A stretch of DNA of 64,000 bases from an uncultured Acidobacteriaceae bacterium (lineage in GTDB: Bacteria > Acidobacteriota > Terriglobia > Terriglobales > Acidobacteriaceae), in assembly GCA_903828675.1 (NCBI GenBank), contig CAIKND010000221.1:89807-153806 (forward strand). The letters are read 5' to 3'. Shown piece after piece: positions 34,391 through 42,905 of the stretch. The position numbers and the translations under genes are program-made. Numbering within the stretch: position 1 is the first letter of the stretch; every line of letters starts with the position of its first letter. The notes beneath the pieces were generated by a model, which saw nothing but the letters and a program-made list of their open reading frames with translations, searched no databases and was not told the origin of the DNA.

Positions 34391-35515
34391 CTACACCACC
34401 CGCCGAATCCCTGGCAGCCGCACCAGCGGATCGGACAGCAGCCAGGTGGCTGCAATCGCCAGCAAGCCCACGACACCAAACTTCATCAGCGCCGGTGCAA
34501 CCCAGCCGTGCAGCAGCAAACTGATGCCCACCAGCACCGGCGGGTGAAGGATGTAGACCGCGTAGGCCCGCCGATTGAGCCACGACCAAAAGGCCGAGGG
34601 CTGGTTCATCCGCTCGCGGAAGATCAACAGCCACAGCGCAATCAGGCCCCAGGCCACGAACGGCTCCCACAGCGCATAAAGAACAGCCGTCCATGAAAAG
34701 CCACCTGAAAAGTTCGACTTCCCCGGACCAGCCAGAGCGCGCGCAAGGGCAATGCCCACCGGTATCAGAGGCCAGGCGACCAGCAAACCCACGATTCCGG
34801 CTCGCGCATTTCTCCAGTCGAGCTGCCTGAGCCAGTCGAATCGCCAGGCGGCTATGCCCGCCGCGAACAAAAAGATATAGGTGGCAAAATAGCCGAGCTG
34901 CAGCCCGATCACGTTCACACCGGTGGGAACAAATTGGCGAATTGCCAGCGCTGCTGCGCCGGTTGCCAGGGCGCTCAGCAACCACCAGCGTCCTGAAGGA
35001 ACAGGCTTGGGCGTACGCGCGGACTGCGCCAGCGAAGAGCCAGTGAGCGCCCGCCAGGCGCAGTAGGCGAGACTGAAGATCAGCAGAGCCTGCGCAAACC
35101 AGAGCGGTCCGTTCATAAACCGCTTGTGAAGCCAAAGCCATGAAATCGTGGGCCAGAAACCGTGACCTTGCGCGAAAGTGACAATACCCGCGGTCAACGG
35201 CCCGAGAAGCAGACCGAAGGCCAGCAACGGCAGGCCCAGGCGCAGAAAGCGGTCGCAAATAAAGCGCGCATACCCCTTGCGTTCCAGCGAGGCTGGCGTA
35301 AAGTAGCCTGCCAGCAGGAAGAAGAAGCCCATGAAGTAGGCCTGATTGGTTGTGCAAAACAGAATAAGGGCGGTGCAGGAGGGCGAGCCGGAAGGCTCAA
35401 CTTCGCGCCAGAACCAGCCGCCAATAGCGCCATAGGTGATGGCCGTGTGGTGCAGGATGACCAGGGTAGTCATCACGCTGCGGAGGCGGTCGACGTAGAA
35501 CTCCCGTTGGGACAT
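34391..35515 (-). CDS. Acyltransferase family 3 membrane protein (OpgC-like)
   Basis: About 374 residues from the ATG at 35515 (MSQREFYVDRLRSVMTTLVI); a TTG at 35551 is the alternative. Ten or so membrane helices. Acyltransferase_3 hallmarks: an early RxxxDxLR-like region and the catalytic-type His in VILHHTAITYG, then GFFFLLAGYFTPAS. Such enzymes transfer acetyl, succinyl or other acyl groups to exported glycans. It is convergent with nuoN and downstream of tpiA, from which a MITE-like element separates it. Confidence 0.85.
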   Translation of the reverse strand: MSQREFYVDRLRSVMTTLVILHHTAITYGAIGGWFWREVEPSGSPSCTALILFCTTNQAYFMGFFFLLAGYFTPASLERKGYARFICDRFLRLGLPLLAFGLLLGPLTAGIVTFAQGHGFWPTISWLWLHKRFMNGPLWFAQALLIFSLAYCAWRALTGSSLAQSARTPKPVPSGRWWLLSALATGAAALAIRQFVPTGVNVIGLQLGYFATYIFLFAAGIAAWRFDWLRQLDWRNARAGIVGLLVAWPLIPVGIALARALAGPGKSNFSGGFSWTAVLYALWEPFVAWGLIALWLLIFRERMNQPSAFWSWLNRRAYAVYILHPPVLVGISLLLHGWVAPALMKFGVVGLLAIAATWLLSDPLVRLPGIRRVV

Positions 35516-35562
35516 GAGACATTCTACGTTCGACCGCAGGCTCCGGTTCAATCGAAATTATG

Positions 35563-35672
35563 GCAATTCCAGGATTGGTATACCTCTAAGGAATTGCACA
35601 AAGTTGACGCGACCATTAGGGAGCGGCAACCTCGCATGAACTCTGCTAGGGTACGGTGATCCTGAATTGCTC
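35563..35672. mobile_element. MITE-like element, copy 3
   Basis: 110 bp. Left end GCAATTCCAGGATTGG; right end GGTGATCCTGAATTGCTC, reverse-complement of which begins GAGCAATTCAGGATCACC. Right edge coincides with the TAG stop of the minus-strand tpiA gene; left edge lies 47 bp from the next gene start. Closest in length to copy 2. Confidence 0.7.
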
Positions 35673-36424
35673 TAGTACTTCACAATCGCCGCGAACGAGT
35701 CCGGCTTCAGGCTTGCGCCGCCCACCAGGGCTCCGTCGATCTCTTCCTGGCCAATCAGCGAAGTCGCGTTGTCGGGCTTCACGCTGCCGCCGTAGAGAAT
35801 GCGAACCGCCGCGGCCACTTCCGCACCCAGCAGCTTGGCCACTTCGGCGCGAATGATCTTGTGCGCGTCAACGGCCATTTCGGGCGTGGCGGTCTTGCCG
35901 GTGCCGATGGCCCAAACCGGCTCATAGGCAATCACGATCGGCGCAGCCATCTCGGCGGTGATACCCACCAGGGCTCCGGCGATCTGCGTCTTCAGCACGT
36001 CGGCGGTCTTGTCGGCTTCGCGCTCGGCCAGAACCTCGCCCACGCAAACCACGGGAACCACACCATGCTTTAGGGCCGTGTGCAGCTTCTTGTTGACAAT
36101 CTCGTCGGTCTCGGCAAAGTACTGACGCCGCTCGGAGTGGCCAATCAGGGTATGCGTTCCGCCCACGGCCTTGAGCTGGTTCAGCGAGGTCTCGCCGGTA
36201 TAGGCGCCCTCTTCGGCAAAGTGGATGTTCTGCGCACCCACGGCCACATTCGAGCCCTTGGCGGCTTCAATCACGGTCGGCAGCAGCACCGGCGACGGAA
36301 ACAGGGCAATCTCGTCACGGTCATGTCCGGCAACGAGCGGCAAAAACGCATCGACAAACGCCTTGGCTTCAGCAGGCGTCTTGAACATCTTCCAATTGGC
36401 GGCAATCAGGGCTTTACGCGGCAT
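35672..36424 (-). CDS. tpiA: Triosephosphate isomerase
   Basis: 250 residues from the ATG at 36424, with GAGGAG 10 nt upstream (an in-frame TTG at 36433 would overlap the ribosome site). Interconverts dihydroxyacetone phosphate and glyceraldehyde 3-phosphate. Active-site motifs: LIAANWKMFK (Asn, Lys), TLIGHSERRQYF (His) and IAYEPVWAIGTG (Glu), plus the phosphate loop ILYGGSVKPDN. Its stop abuts the MITE-like repeat. Part of a group of glycolysis genes on this strand. Confidence 0.98.
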   Translation of the reverse strand: MPRKALIAANWKMFKTPAEAKAFVDAFLPLVAGHDRDEIALFPSPVLLPTVIEAAKGSNVAVGAQNIHFAEEGAYTGETSLNQLKAVGGTHTLIGHSERRQYFAETDEIVNKKLHTALKHGVVPVVCVGEVLAEREADKTADVLKTQIAGALVGITAEMAAPIVIAYEPVWAIGTGKTATPEMAVDAHKIIRAEVAKLLGAEVAAAVRILYGGSVKPDNATSLIGQEEIDGALVGGASLKPDSFAAIVKY

Positions 36425-36500
36425 TTTTATCAAACTCCTCAGAGTAATTTTAGTGGATGGAAATCAGGCGCAGGGTGACGGCGGGCACATGGGCCGCCAT

Positions 36501-37127
36501 CTACTCGCTTGGCCCCGCTGCAATCACGGCAGTTACGTCGCCCGGCACTTCCCCTGCCAGAAACGCCGCCCTATGATCCGGGTCGCCCAGATCCATGGTG
36601 AAATGGTGCCAGACGCCGTCTTGCAACACACCCATGTTCCACGGCCCCGACACCGAGTCCGAAAACTGCCACACGATGTGGAAGCCCTCCTCGTTGGTGA
36701 ATCCCTCGGCGTCGGCCTGAATGATGGCCTCTCCCCGCTCCCACAGGGCCGAGCGCAGCGCGTGCAGCGCATCGCCGCCTTCCACCGTCTCTGCCCCTTG
36801 CAGATGCTGGAAGGCGTACACCATCTTCACTTCTTCAAGGTATTCCTCCAGCCATACGACGCCACTTTCCGGCTGGCAATCCTGCAGATCCTCGATGAAG
36901 TCCGCAATCTCGTCCTGACCTGCGGAGCCATCGCTGACCTGATTGCGCTCGACCAGCGCCACCTCGACCTCGTCATCGCCCGACAGCAGAAGCGTCTCCC
37001 ATTCTTCCTCGTCGCCCTCTTCGATGGTCAGTTTGTAGTCAGGGTGCTGGGAGCGGATCAACTCCGCGAGTTCTTCAAACGGAGGGAACTCTTCATCTTT
37101 CGACAAGACACGGGTGTAATAGGCCAA
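36501..37127 (-). CDS. Acidic hypothetical protein
   Basis: 208 residues, strongly acidic, with no signal peptide or membrane helix. I do not recognise the family. It has a conserved-looking core (TIEEGDEEEWETLLLS; EIADFIEDLQDCQPESGVVW; YLEEVKMVYAFQHLQGAET; FHIVWQFSDSVSGPWNMGVL) rather than low complexity. It lies 76 bp upstream of tpiA in the same direction and may be transcribed with it. Confidence 0.7.
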   Translation of the reverse strand: MAYYTRVLSKDEEFPPFEELAELIRSQHPDYKLTIEEGDEEEWETLLLSGDDEVEVALVERNQVSDGSAGQDEIADFIEDLQDCQPESGVVWLEEYLEEVKMVYAFQHLQGAETVEGGDALHALRSALWERGEAIIQADAEGFTNEEGFHIVWQFSDSVSGPWNMGVLQDGVWHHFTMDLGDPDHRAAFLAGEVPGDVTAVIAAGPSE

Positions 37128-37268
37128 CGGGGCTTCTCCTGCTGGAGGGCTGAATTCTTCTGGTAACTGAGTTTAATGCCTGGTAGTTGCTCGATGAAAA
37201 AAGTTGGCCGCATTTGACGGCAACTTGCGGAGGGATAGCCGGCTGACTGAAATTGCGCTACAATTTGA

Positions 37269-37287
37269 CTATAGTCTGTGACTATAG
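37269..37287 (+). promoter_or_regulatory. Palindromic operator upstream of toxin-antitoxin operon
   Basis: Perfect inverted repeat CTATAGTC (37269-37276) and GACTATAG (37280-37287) with a 3-nt spacer, next to a TTGACT promoter-like hexamer (37265-37270) and just before the GGAG ribosome site of the antitoxin. Position and symmetry fit an autorepression operator bound by a Phd/YefM-type antitoxin. Confidence 0.6.
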
Positions 37288-37298
37288 GAGAATTCGGG

Positions 37299-37526
37299 AT
37301 GCCAGCCACAATTGCCGCAGGCGAATTCAAGGCTAAGTGCCTCAAACTGCTTGACCAGGTTGCGGAAGACCGTCAGCCGCTGGTGATTACCAAGCACGGC
37401 AAGCCAGTGGCTCAGATTGTACCTATCCCGCAGGATGTTGAGCTTTTCGGCGCCATGCGCGGGAGTGGGCAGATTCTGGGCGACATTGTTTCTCCTCTCG
37501 ATGTCGAGTGGGAGGCGATGAAGTGA
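37299..37526 (+). CDS. Phd/YefM family antitoxin
   Basis: 75 residues from the ATG at 37299, with GGAG 8 nt upstream. The N-terminal Phd/YefM DNA-binding fold is clear (EFKAKCLKLLDQVAEDRQPL, VITKHGKPVAQIVPI); the short C-terminus (DIVSPLDVEWEAMK) should wrap the toxin. It binds and neutralises the PIN-domain toxin encoded next, overlapping by GTGA, and probably represses its own promoter at the palindrome just upstream. Confidence 0.88.
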   Translation: MPATIAAGEFKAKCLKLLDQVAEDRQPLVITKHGKPVAQIVPIPQDVELFGAMRGSGQILGDIVSPLDVEWEAMK

Positions 37527-37975
37527 CGGCGGCCGAGGCCTCGGTTCCTGCACGGTTTCCGCATCTGCTGCTCGACACGCACGTGCTGGTATGGCTCATG
37601 TTTGGCGAGGCAAAGCTTGGGAAGAAGGCTGCAAAAGCAATCAGCCTGGCTGCGCGCGAAAGCAGGTTGGTGATTTCGTCAATTACTCCATGGGAGATTG
37701 GGGTGCTGGTGGCGAAGAAGCGCATCTATCTGCATCAAGACACAATGGAGTGGGTCCGGTCGGCGATTTCTTTACCAGGAATGATGCTGGCGGCGTTGAA
37801 GCCGGAGATTGCCATAGTCAGCACGTGTTTGCCTTTTGAGATGCACGCCGATCCCGCAGACCGCATTCTTGTCGCCACAGCACGCCATCTGGGCGCAACC
37901 TTGGTTACCGCGGATCGCGCTTTGCTGGATCTGGCTGGTTCAGGTTATTTTCGGGCCGTCGACGCCAGCCGCTGA
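37523..37975 (+). CDS. PIN domain toxin (VapC-like ribonuclease)
   Basis: 150 residues from a GTG at 37523 that overlaps the antitoxin stop by 4 bp. PIN nuclease features: LLLDTHVLVWLM (first Asp), SITPWEIGVLVAKKR (Glu), DPADRILVATARHLG (Asp pair) and LVTADRALL (last Asp). VapC-type toxins cleave tRNA or rRNA when the antitoxin is degraded. The pairing with a Phd/YefM rather than VapB antitoxin is common. Conserved acidic residues all appear intact. Confidence 0.88.
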   Translation: MTAAEASVPARFPHLLLDTHVLVWLMFGEAKLGKKAAKAISLAARESRLVISSITPWEIGVLVAKKRIYLHQDTMEWVRSAISLPGMMLAALKPEIAIVSTCLPFEMHADPADRILVATARHLGATLVTADRALLDLAGSGYFRAVDASR

Positions 37976-38256
37976 ATCATTTGGTGGGCGGGAGATACTC
38001 AACCGTTTGGAGTCGAACCAAAGTCCAATTGCCGCTTGAATGGCACGTTGCATCCAGTAAGCGACGGCGGCAACAGCAACTATTCCAAGCACCCATGCGG
38101 CCCATCCCAACGTGTTCGCGTGAGTGCTGGGACATCGATTCTATTCAGGATCTGGACCGCAGATTGGGCCACCGTCGATGACCGTCCATCGAGTTAAGAA
38201 GAGCAGAATAGCTGCGGCGGGAGACGTCGAGAAGACCGCAAGTGCGACCTGCGCAA

Positions 38257-38364
38257 TCAGGGAAACATGAGCGCGATCAAAGCCAGCACTGAAGATATGC
38301 CGAGACATCCCAACGTGAACAAAATCAGCGCGTAAACTTCCAATGAGAGGCTCCCACGCAGCAT
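38257..38364 (-). CDS. Possible small membrane protein (35 residues)
   Basis: On the minus strand an ATG at 38364 opens a 35-codon frame ending TGA at 38257; the product MLRGSLSLEVYALILFTLGC... is mostly one hydrophobic helix. A further TM-like frame lies upstream (about 38120-37980) antisense to the toxin end. Support is weak: no strong ribosome site. The 480-bp gap otherwise contains only the terminator at 38391. Confidence 0.25.
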   Translation of the reverse strand: MLRGSLSLEVYALILFTLGCLGISSVLALIALMFP

Positions 38365-38390
38365 AGTAGCTTTCAGGAATCCCCCTACCC

Positions 38391-38433
38391 AGAAAAGACG
38401 CATCCGGTGGATTACACCGAATGCGTCTTTTCT
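38391..38433. terminator. Terminator hairpin after pgk
   Basis: AGAAAAGACGCAT (38391-38403) pairs with ATGCGTCTTTTCT (38421-38433), with further pairing of CGGTG and CACCG inside. It sits just beyond the pgk stop on the minus strand, whose transcript would end in the TTTTCT side; also usable from the other direction. Confidence 0.75.
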
Positions 38434-38458
38434 GATCCCTGAAAGCCGATCTCCGTTG

Positions 38459-39673
38459 TTACTTGTCCGTCAGCGCCTCAACTCCAGGCAGCTTTTTGCC
38501 TTCGAGGAATTCGAGGCTCGCGCCGCCGCCGGTGGAGATGTGCGTGATCTGATCGGCCAGGCCGGTCTTGTTGATGGCCGATACCGAGTCGCCGCCGCCG
38601 ATGATGGAGATGGCCGACTTGTTGGCTGCAACCGCCTTGGCAATTGCGTTCGTGCCCACCGCAAACTTCGGGAACTCGAACACGCCGGCCGGGCCGTTCC
38701 AGACAATCGTCTTGGCCGAGGCAACCACAGCTTCAATGGCCGCGATCGACTTGGGACCGATGTCCAGACCCTGCCAGTCAGCCGGGAAGTTCACTGACGT
38801 ATCCCAGGGCTGGGTGTTGGCGTCGGCAGCAAAGCTGTCGGCGAGGATGTTGTCGACGGGCAGCAGCAACTGCACGCCCTTGGCCTTGGCCTTGTCCAGA
38901 GCGGCCTTCGCCATCTCGATCTTGTCCTCTTCCACCAGGCTCTTGCCGGTGGTGACGCCGAGGGCGCGCTGGAAGGTGTAGGCCATGCCGCCGACGATGA
39001 CCAGCGTGTCGACCTTATCAAGCAGGTTGTCGATCACGTCGATCTTGCCGGAAATCTTGGAGCCGCCGATGATGGCCACGAATGGCTTCTCTGGCGCTTC
39101 CAGGGCCTTGCCCAGGTAGGTGATTTCCTTTTCCATCAGCAGGCCGGCCACGGCGGGCTTGAGGAAGTGCGTGATGCCTTCCGTTGAGGCATGGGCACGG
39201 TGCGCGGAGCCGAAGGCATCGTTCACATAGACTTCGGCCATCGAAGCCAGGGCCTTGGAGAAGGGTTCGTCGTTGGCTTCTTCCTCGGCGTGGTAGCGGA
39301 GGTTCTCAAGCAGCAGCACCTGTCCAGACTCAAGCTGGCGGGCCATTTCGCTGGCAACCTCGCCGATGCAGTCGGGCGCAAAGCCAACGTTGACCTTCTC
39401 GCCGAGTTTTTTGTTCAGCAATTCGCGCAGGCGGTCAACCACCGGGCGCAACGAGTACTTTGGATTCGGCTTGCCCTTGGGGCGGCCCAGGTGCGAGGCC
39501 AGTATCACCTTGGCCTTGTGCTGAAGCGCGTAAACGATGGTGGGCAGCGTAGCCACGATGCGGGTGTCGTCGGTAATCGTCGAACCATCTTCGGTCAACG
39601 GCACGTTGAAATCGACGCGGATGAAGACCCGCTTGTTGGCAATGTCGATATCGCGAATTGAAAGCTTGGACAT
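38459..39673 (-). CDS. pgk: Phosphoglycerate kinase
   Basis: 404 residues, cytoplasmic. Converts 1,3-bisphosphoglycerate and ADP to 3-phosphoglycerate and ATP. Motifs: RVDFNVPLTEDGSI-like start (VFIRVDFNVPL), ILASHLGRPKGK, DAFGSAHRAHAST, and the nucleotide-binding IIGGGDSVSAINKTG end. Full length. Lies 24 bp downstream of the RidA-like gene, itself downstream of gap, forming a gap-ridA-pgk operon. Confidence 0.98.
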   Translation of the reverse strand: MSKLSIRDIDIANKRVFIRVDFNVPLTEDGSTITDDTRIVATLPTIVYALQHKAKVILASHLGRPKGKPNPKYSLRPVVDRLRELLNKKLGEKVNVGFAPDCIGEVASEMARQLESGQVLLLENLRYHAEEEANDEPFSKALASMAEVYVNDAFGSAHRAHASTEGITHFLKPAVAGLLMEKEITYLGKALEAPEKPFVAIIGGSKISGKIDVIDNLLDKVDTLVIVGGMAYTFQRALGVTTGKSLVEEDKIEMAKAALDKAKAKGVQLLLPVDNILADSFAADANTQPWDTSVNFPADWQGLDIGPKSIAAIEAVVASAKTIVWNGPAGVFEFPKFAVGTNAIAKAVAANKSAISIIGGGDSVSAINKTGLADQITHISTGGGASLEFLEGKKLPGVEALTDK

Positions 39674-39697
39674 GGGGCTTTGCCTTCCTTGATTTTT

Positions 39698-40168
39698 TTA
39701 GGGTTGCTTGTCGGTTGATTCGTCTGGTTCGCCTGATTCATCGTCTTCGCAGCCGCAGCCGCAGTCGCAGTCGCCGTCCTCGCAGCAGCAGCAGTCGGAG
39801 CAGGGAAGCACGGCTTCCATCTCCATCTCGATGCGCCACGCGGGATTGAGCAGCGCGGCGACCACTACCATGGTGGCTGCGGGACGGATTTCGCCGAAGA
39901 ACTCGCCGTGCACGCGGCCCACGGCTTCCCAATCCTCGGTGTGGGTCAGGTACATCCGGGTGCGTACGACATCTTCGAACGAAGCGCCGGCCTGCGCCAG
40001 TGTTTCAGCGGCCAGCTCAAAAATGCGGCGGGTCTGGCCTGCTGCATCCTGATCTTCGGCGCCAACAGGGCCGGTTCCGGAGAGATAAATGGTATCGCCC
40101 ATTTGAACAGCGCGCGAGAAGCCGATGATGGGCTCGTAGGGAGAGGTGCCGGGGATGTTTTTGCGCAT
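39698..40168 (-). CDS. RidA/YjgF family protein with cysteine-rich C-terminal tail
   Basis: 156 residues. The first about 120 are a RidA (YjgF/YER057c/UK114) domain, which deaminates reactive enamine/imine intermediates: YEPIIGFSRAVQMGDTIYLS, GTGPVG, VVRTRMYLTHTEDWEAVGR (Arg) and AATMVVVAALLNPAWRIEME. In place of the usual ending there is a tail with nine cysteines (CSDCCCCEDGDCDCGCGC) followed by an acidic stretch. It looks like a metal-binding or metallothionein-like appendage. Located between gap and pgk, in the same direction. Confidence 0.88.
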   Translation of the reverse strand: MRKNIPGTSPYEPIIGFSRAVQMGDTIYLSGTGPVGAEDQDAAGQTRRIFELAAETLAQAGASFEDVVRTRMYLTHTEDWEAVGRVHGEFFGEIRPAATMVVVAALLNPAWRIEMEMEAVLPCSDCCCCEDGDCDCGCGCEDDESGEPDESTDKQP

Positions 40169-40178
40169 GGGGTTCTTC

Positions 40179-40248
40179 AGGAAACAGGGAACAGGGAACG
40201 GGGAACAGCGGTCATTCCTCTGTCCACTGTTCCCTGCCCACTGACAAC
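40179..40248. repeat. Heptameric degenerate repeat, gap-ridA gap
   Basis: Ten consecutive 7-mers can be laid out: AGGAAAC, AGGGAAC twice, GGGGAAC, AGCGGTC, ATTCCTC, TGTCCAC, TGTTCCC, TGCCCAC, TGACAAC. The GGGAAC-type units and the GTTCCC-type units also allow a weak hairpin. It fills nearly the whole intergenic space within the gap-ridA-pgk operon. Confidence 0.55.
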
Positions 40249-40253
40249 TGCTT

Positions 40254-41258
40254 TTACAGGCCCTTCTCGACCAGGAAGTCGATCAGGTCGACGACGCGGT
40301 TGGAATAGCCCCACTCGTTGTCATACCAGCTGAGAACCTTCACGCTGTTGCCGACCACCTTGGTCAGAGGAGCGTCCAGGATCGAGCTGCGCTTGTCGCC
40401 CTTGAAGTCGGAGCTGACCAGCAGATTCTCGTCGTAACCCAGAATGCCCTTCAGTTCGCCTTCGGAGGCTGCCTTGAAGGCGGCGTTCAGAGCTTCGGCG
40501 GTGATCGTCTTCTCGCTGATGAAAGTCAAGTCAACGATCGAGACGTTCGGTGTGGGAACGCGGATGGCAAAGCCGTCCAGCTTGCCCGAGCTCTCGGGGA
40601 TGACCAGCTTGAGGGCCTTGGCGGCGCCGGTCGAGGTCGGAATCATGCTCAGGGCAGCGGCGCGGGCGCGGCGCAGATCCTTGTGCGGAGTGTCCAGAAT
40701 GACCTGGTCGTTGGTGTAGCTGTGAATGGTAGTCATGATGCCGCTAACGATGCCGCATGTTTCCAGGATTACCTTGACGACGGGCGCTAGGCAATTGGTC
40801 GTGCAGCTGGCGTTCGAGATGATGTTGTGCTTGGCCGCGTCGTACTTGTCCTGGTTGACGCCGAGGACGATGGTCAGATCCTCGTTCTTGGCCGGAGCCG
40901 AGATGATGACCTTCTTCACGGTTGTGCCGAGGTGAGCCTTGGCCTTCTCCGCATCGGTAAAGAAGCCGGTCGACTCGACCACAATCTGCGCGCCGACTGA
41001 AGCCCAATCCAGCTTGGCGGGGTCGCGCTCTGAGAAGACCTTGATCTGTTTGCCGTCGATGGCGATGAAATCTGCGCCGGCTACGACTTCGTTCTTCAAG
41101 TTGCCAAGAATCGAGTCGTACTTGAGCAGGTGAGCCAGGGTTGCCGGACTGGTCAAATCGTTGACGGCAACAAAATCAATCTCTGGATTGCCAAGCGCGG
41201 CACGCAGAACATTGCGGCCAATGCGGCCGAAGCCGTTGATACCAACCTTTACTGCCAT
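40254..41258 (-). CDS. gap: Glyceraldehyde-3-phosphate dehydrogenase
   Basis: 334 residues. Rossmann start KVGINGFGRIGRNVLRA, catalytic Cys in NASCTTNCLAPV, His loop in TTIHSYTNDQ, phosphate site near RAAALSMIPTSTGAAKA, and the end WYDNEWGYSNRVVDLI. Oxidises glyceraldehyde 3-phosphate with NAD(P) and phosphate. First gene of the gap-ridA-pgk operon; 277 bp upstream separate it from the divergent P-loop gene and should carry both promoters. Confidence 0.98.
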   Translation of the reverse strand: MAVKVGINGFGRIGRNVLRAALGNPEIDFVAVNDLTSPATLAHLLKYDSILGNLKNEVVAGADFIAIDGKQIKVFSERDPAKLDWASVGAQIVVESTGFFTDAEKAKAHLGTTVKKVIISAPAKNEDLTIVLGVNQDKYDAAKHNIISNASCTTNCLAPVVKVILETCGIVSGIMTTIHSYTNDQVILDTPHKDLRRARAAALSMIPTSTGAAKALKLVIPESSGKLDGFAIRVPTPNVSIVDLTFISEKTITAEALNAAFKAASEGELKGILGYDENLLVSSDFKGDKRSSILDAPLTKVVGNSVKVLSWYDNEWGYSNRVVDLIDFLVEKGL

Positions 41259-41535
41259 GTGTGATTCTCCTTCGTAGTCGATGAGGCTGTGGTTTGAGCT
41301 TGTGTCGTGCTGCGTCTGGGTGCGCCAGAAGGCAATTCCACCAAACTCTTGATCGTATCATTCCAGTTAACCGGGCCGAACTCAAAACCTGCCATGGCCC
41401 GGCTCCATACAAAGAACCGCTCACCGCTAGGATGCTTGCTGGGGTGGAGAACTGTATGTGATGGGATGCACACTATTTGCAGCCCCCAGCGCAAGTATGG
41501 TATTCGGGTATCACAACAAAGGTGCATAAGGCGGC

Positions 41536-42315
41536 ATGAGAAAACGCTCCAGACATACCCCCAATACCTCGGAATCCACAGGCAAGATTGGCCAGGAACT
41601 CCCGTCGAATCAACTAGCTCCACTGGTTCCGTTCTACCCGGATGACCCTCCCGCCGCTGCTCCTGCCCCGCCGCCTCGCGCCGTTAAGCCCCCTGAGGCC
41701 CGGCCCGTGGCTCCCGCCCGTGCTCCCAAACCGGAACGTCCGCCAAGGCAGGACTGGAACGACCCGGCCGCCGCAGGCCGTTTCGAGCTTGAGACCCAGC
41801 CTGACATGCACTCGACGCCTCCGCCCGATCCCGAGGAAGCCGAGCCTGCCCCTGGGGTCCCCAAGGGCTTTGTCGTGCTCGCTATCGGCCTCCCCGGCTC
41901 GGGAAAGACCACCTGGTTCGGACGCCGCGGCATCACCCCACTCTCCAGCGACCTGCTGCGCAACATCCTCTTCGACGATGTCGAGGAGCAGCGCTACCAG
42001 GGCCTGGTCTTTTCCACCCTGCGTTCTCTCTTGCGCGCCCGCCTTATCGCCCGCATGCCCTGGAATTACGTGGACGCCACCAACCTCTCCACCCACGAGC
42101 GCCGCCAGTGGATCAAGATGGCCAAGAGCTTTGGGTACGAGGTGCAGGCGGTTTTCTTTGATGTACCGCTGGACGTCTGCCTCGAACGCAACCGCAAGCG
42201 CGACCGCTCCGTCAGCGAAGACATCATGCGCAAGATGGCAGAAAAGCTCAAACCGCCGGTCTTTGAAGAGGGCTTTGAGAAAATCACCGTAGTGCGCGTC
42301 AAAAACGCGGGCTAA
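41536..42315 (+). CDS. P-loop ATPase/kinase with proline-rich N-terminus
   Basis: 259 residues. Residues 1-110 are low-complexity and proline/alanine-rich (PDDPPAAAPAPPPRAVKPPE). The C-terminal half is a zeta-toxin/polynucleotide-kinase-like P-loop domain: VVLAIGLPGSGKTTWFGR (Walker A), DATNLSTHERRQW and VFFDVPLDVCLERNRKRDR. It probably phosphorylates a nucleic acid or small molecule; the substrate is unknown. 14 bp upstream of the DinB gene in the same direction. Confidence 0.8.
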   Translation: MRKRSRHTPNTSESTGKIGQELPSNQLAPLVPFYPDDPPAAAPAPPPRAVKPPEARPVAPARAPKPERPPRQDWNDPAAAGRFELETQPDMHSTPPPDPEEAEPAPGVPKGFVVLAIGLPGSGKTTWFGRRGITPLSSDLLRNILFDDVEEQRYQGLVFSTLRSLLRARLIARMPWNYVDATNLSTHERRQWIKMAKSFGYEVQAVFFDVPLDVCLERNRKRDRSVSEDIMRKMAEKLKPPVFEEGFEKITVVRVKNAG

Positions 42316-42329
42316 AGGACAACAGAACC

Positions 42330-42854
42330 ATGAGCACTTCCCCTGTGCCCAACCCCGACGTCGAGCCCTGGCTGCGCGGAACCCACGCCGAGGTTCCCGC
42401 CGTGGGCCGCGCCGTCCTCCACGCCCTCCACCTGGCCCTTGAAGATCTCACCCGCTGGACCGCCGGCCTCACCGATGCCGAGGCGCATTTCCATCCGCTG
42501 GGGCTTACCTCGGTCGCGTACCATCTGCGCCACATCGCCCGTTCCACTGACCGCCTGCTTACCTACGCCGAAGGCCTTCAGCTTTCCGCAGAGCAACTGG
42601 CGGACCTCAAAGCCGAGCGGGGCGGAGAAGAGACTCTCGCCGAACTGCTCGCCGAGGTCGAGGTCTCTTTCAGTAACGCGAATGAGAGAATCCGCGTGCT
42701 GGCCACCGCCGACTTCGATACCTTTCGCGGAGTTGGCCGCAAGCTACTCCCCACCACCATAGGCGGCGCGCTCATCCATGTGGCCGACCACACCCAGCGC
42801 CATGCCGGCCAAGTCATCACCACGGCCAAGGTGCTCAAAGCACTGCGGGCATAA
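42330..42854 (+). CDS. DinB family protein
   Basis: 174 residues. A four-helix DinB/YfiT-type domain with the metal-binding histidines in SVAYHLRHIARSTDRLL and HVADHTQRHAGQVI. Family members act as thiol S-transferases or related metalloenzymes; no specific substrate can be given. Follows the P-loop gene. Confidence 0.82.
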   Translation: MSTSPVPNPDVEPWLRGTHAEVPAVGRAVLHALHLALEDLTRWTAGLTDAEAHFHPLGLTSVAYHLRHIARSTDRLLTYAEGLQLSAEQLADLKAERGGEETLAELLAEVEVSFSNANERIRVLATADFDTFRGVGRKLLPTTIGGALIHVADHTQRHAGQVITTAKVLKALRA

Positions 42855-42905
42855 TTCGCTCACACCCGGTGCTCCTGCGGTAGACTGTGTCACTGTGGAG
42901 CAAGC

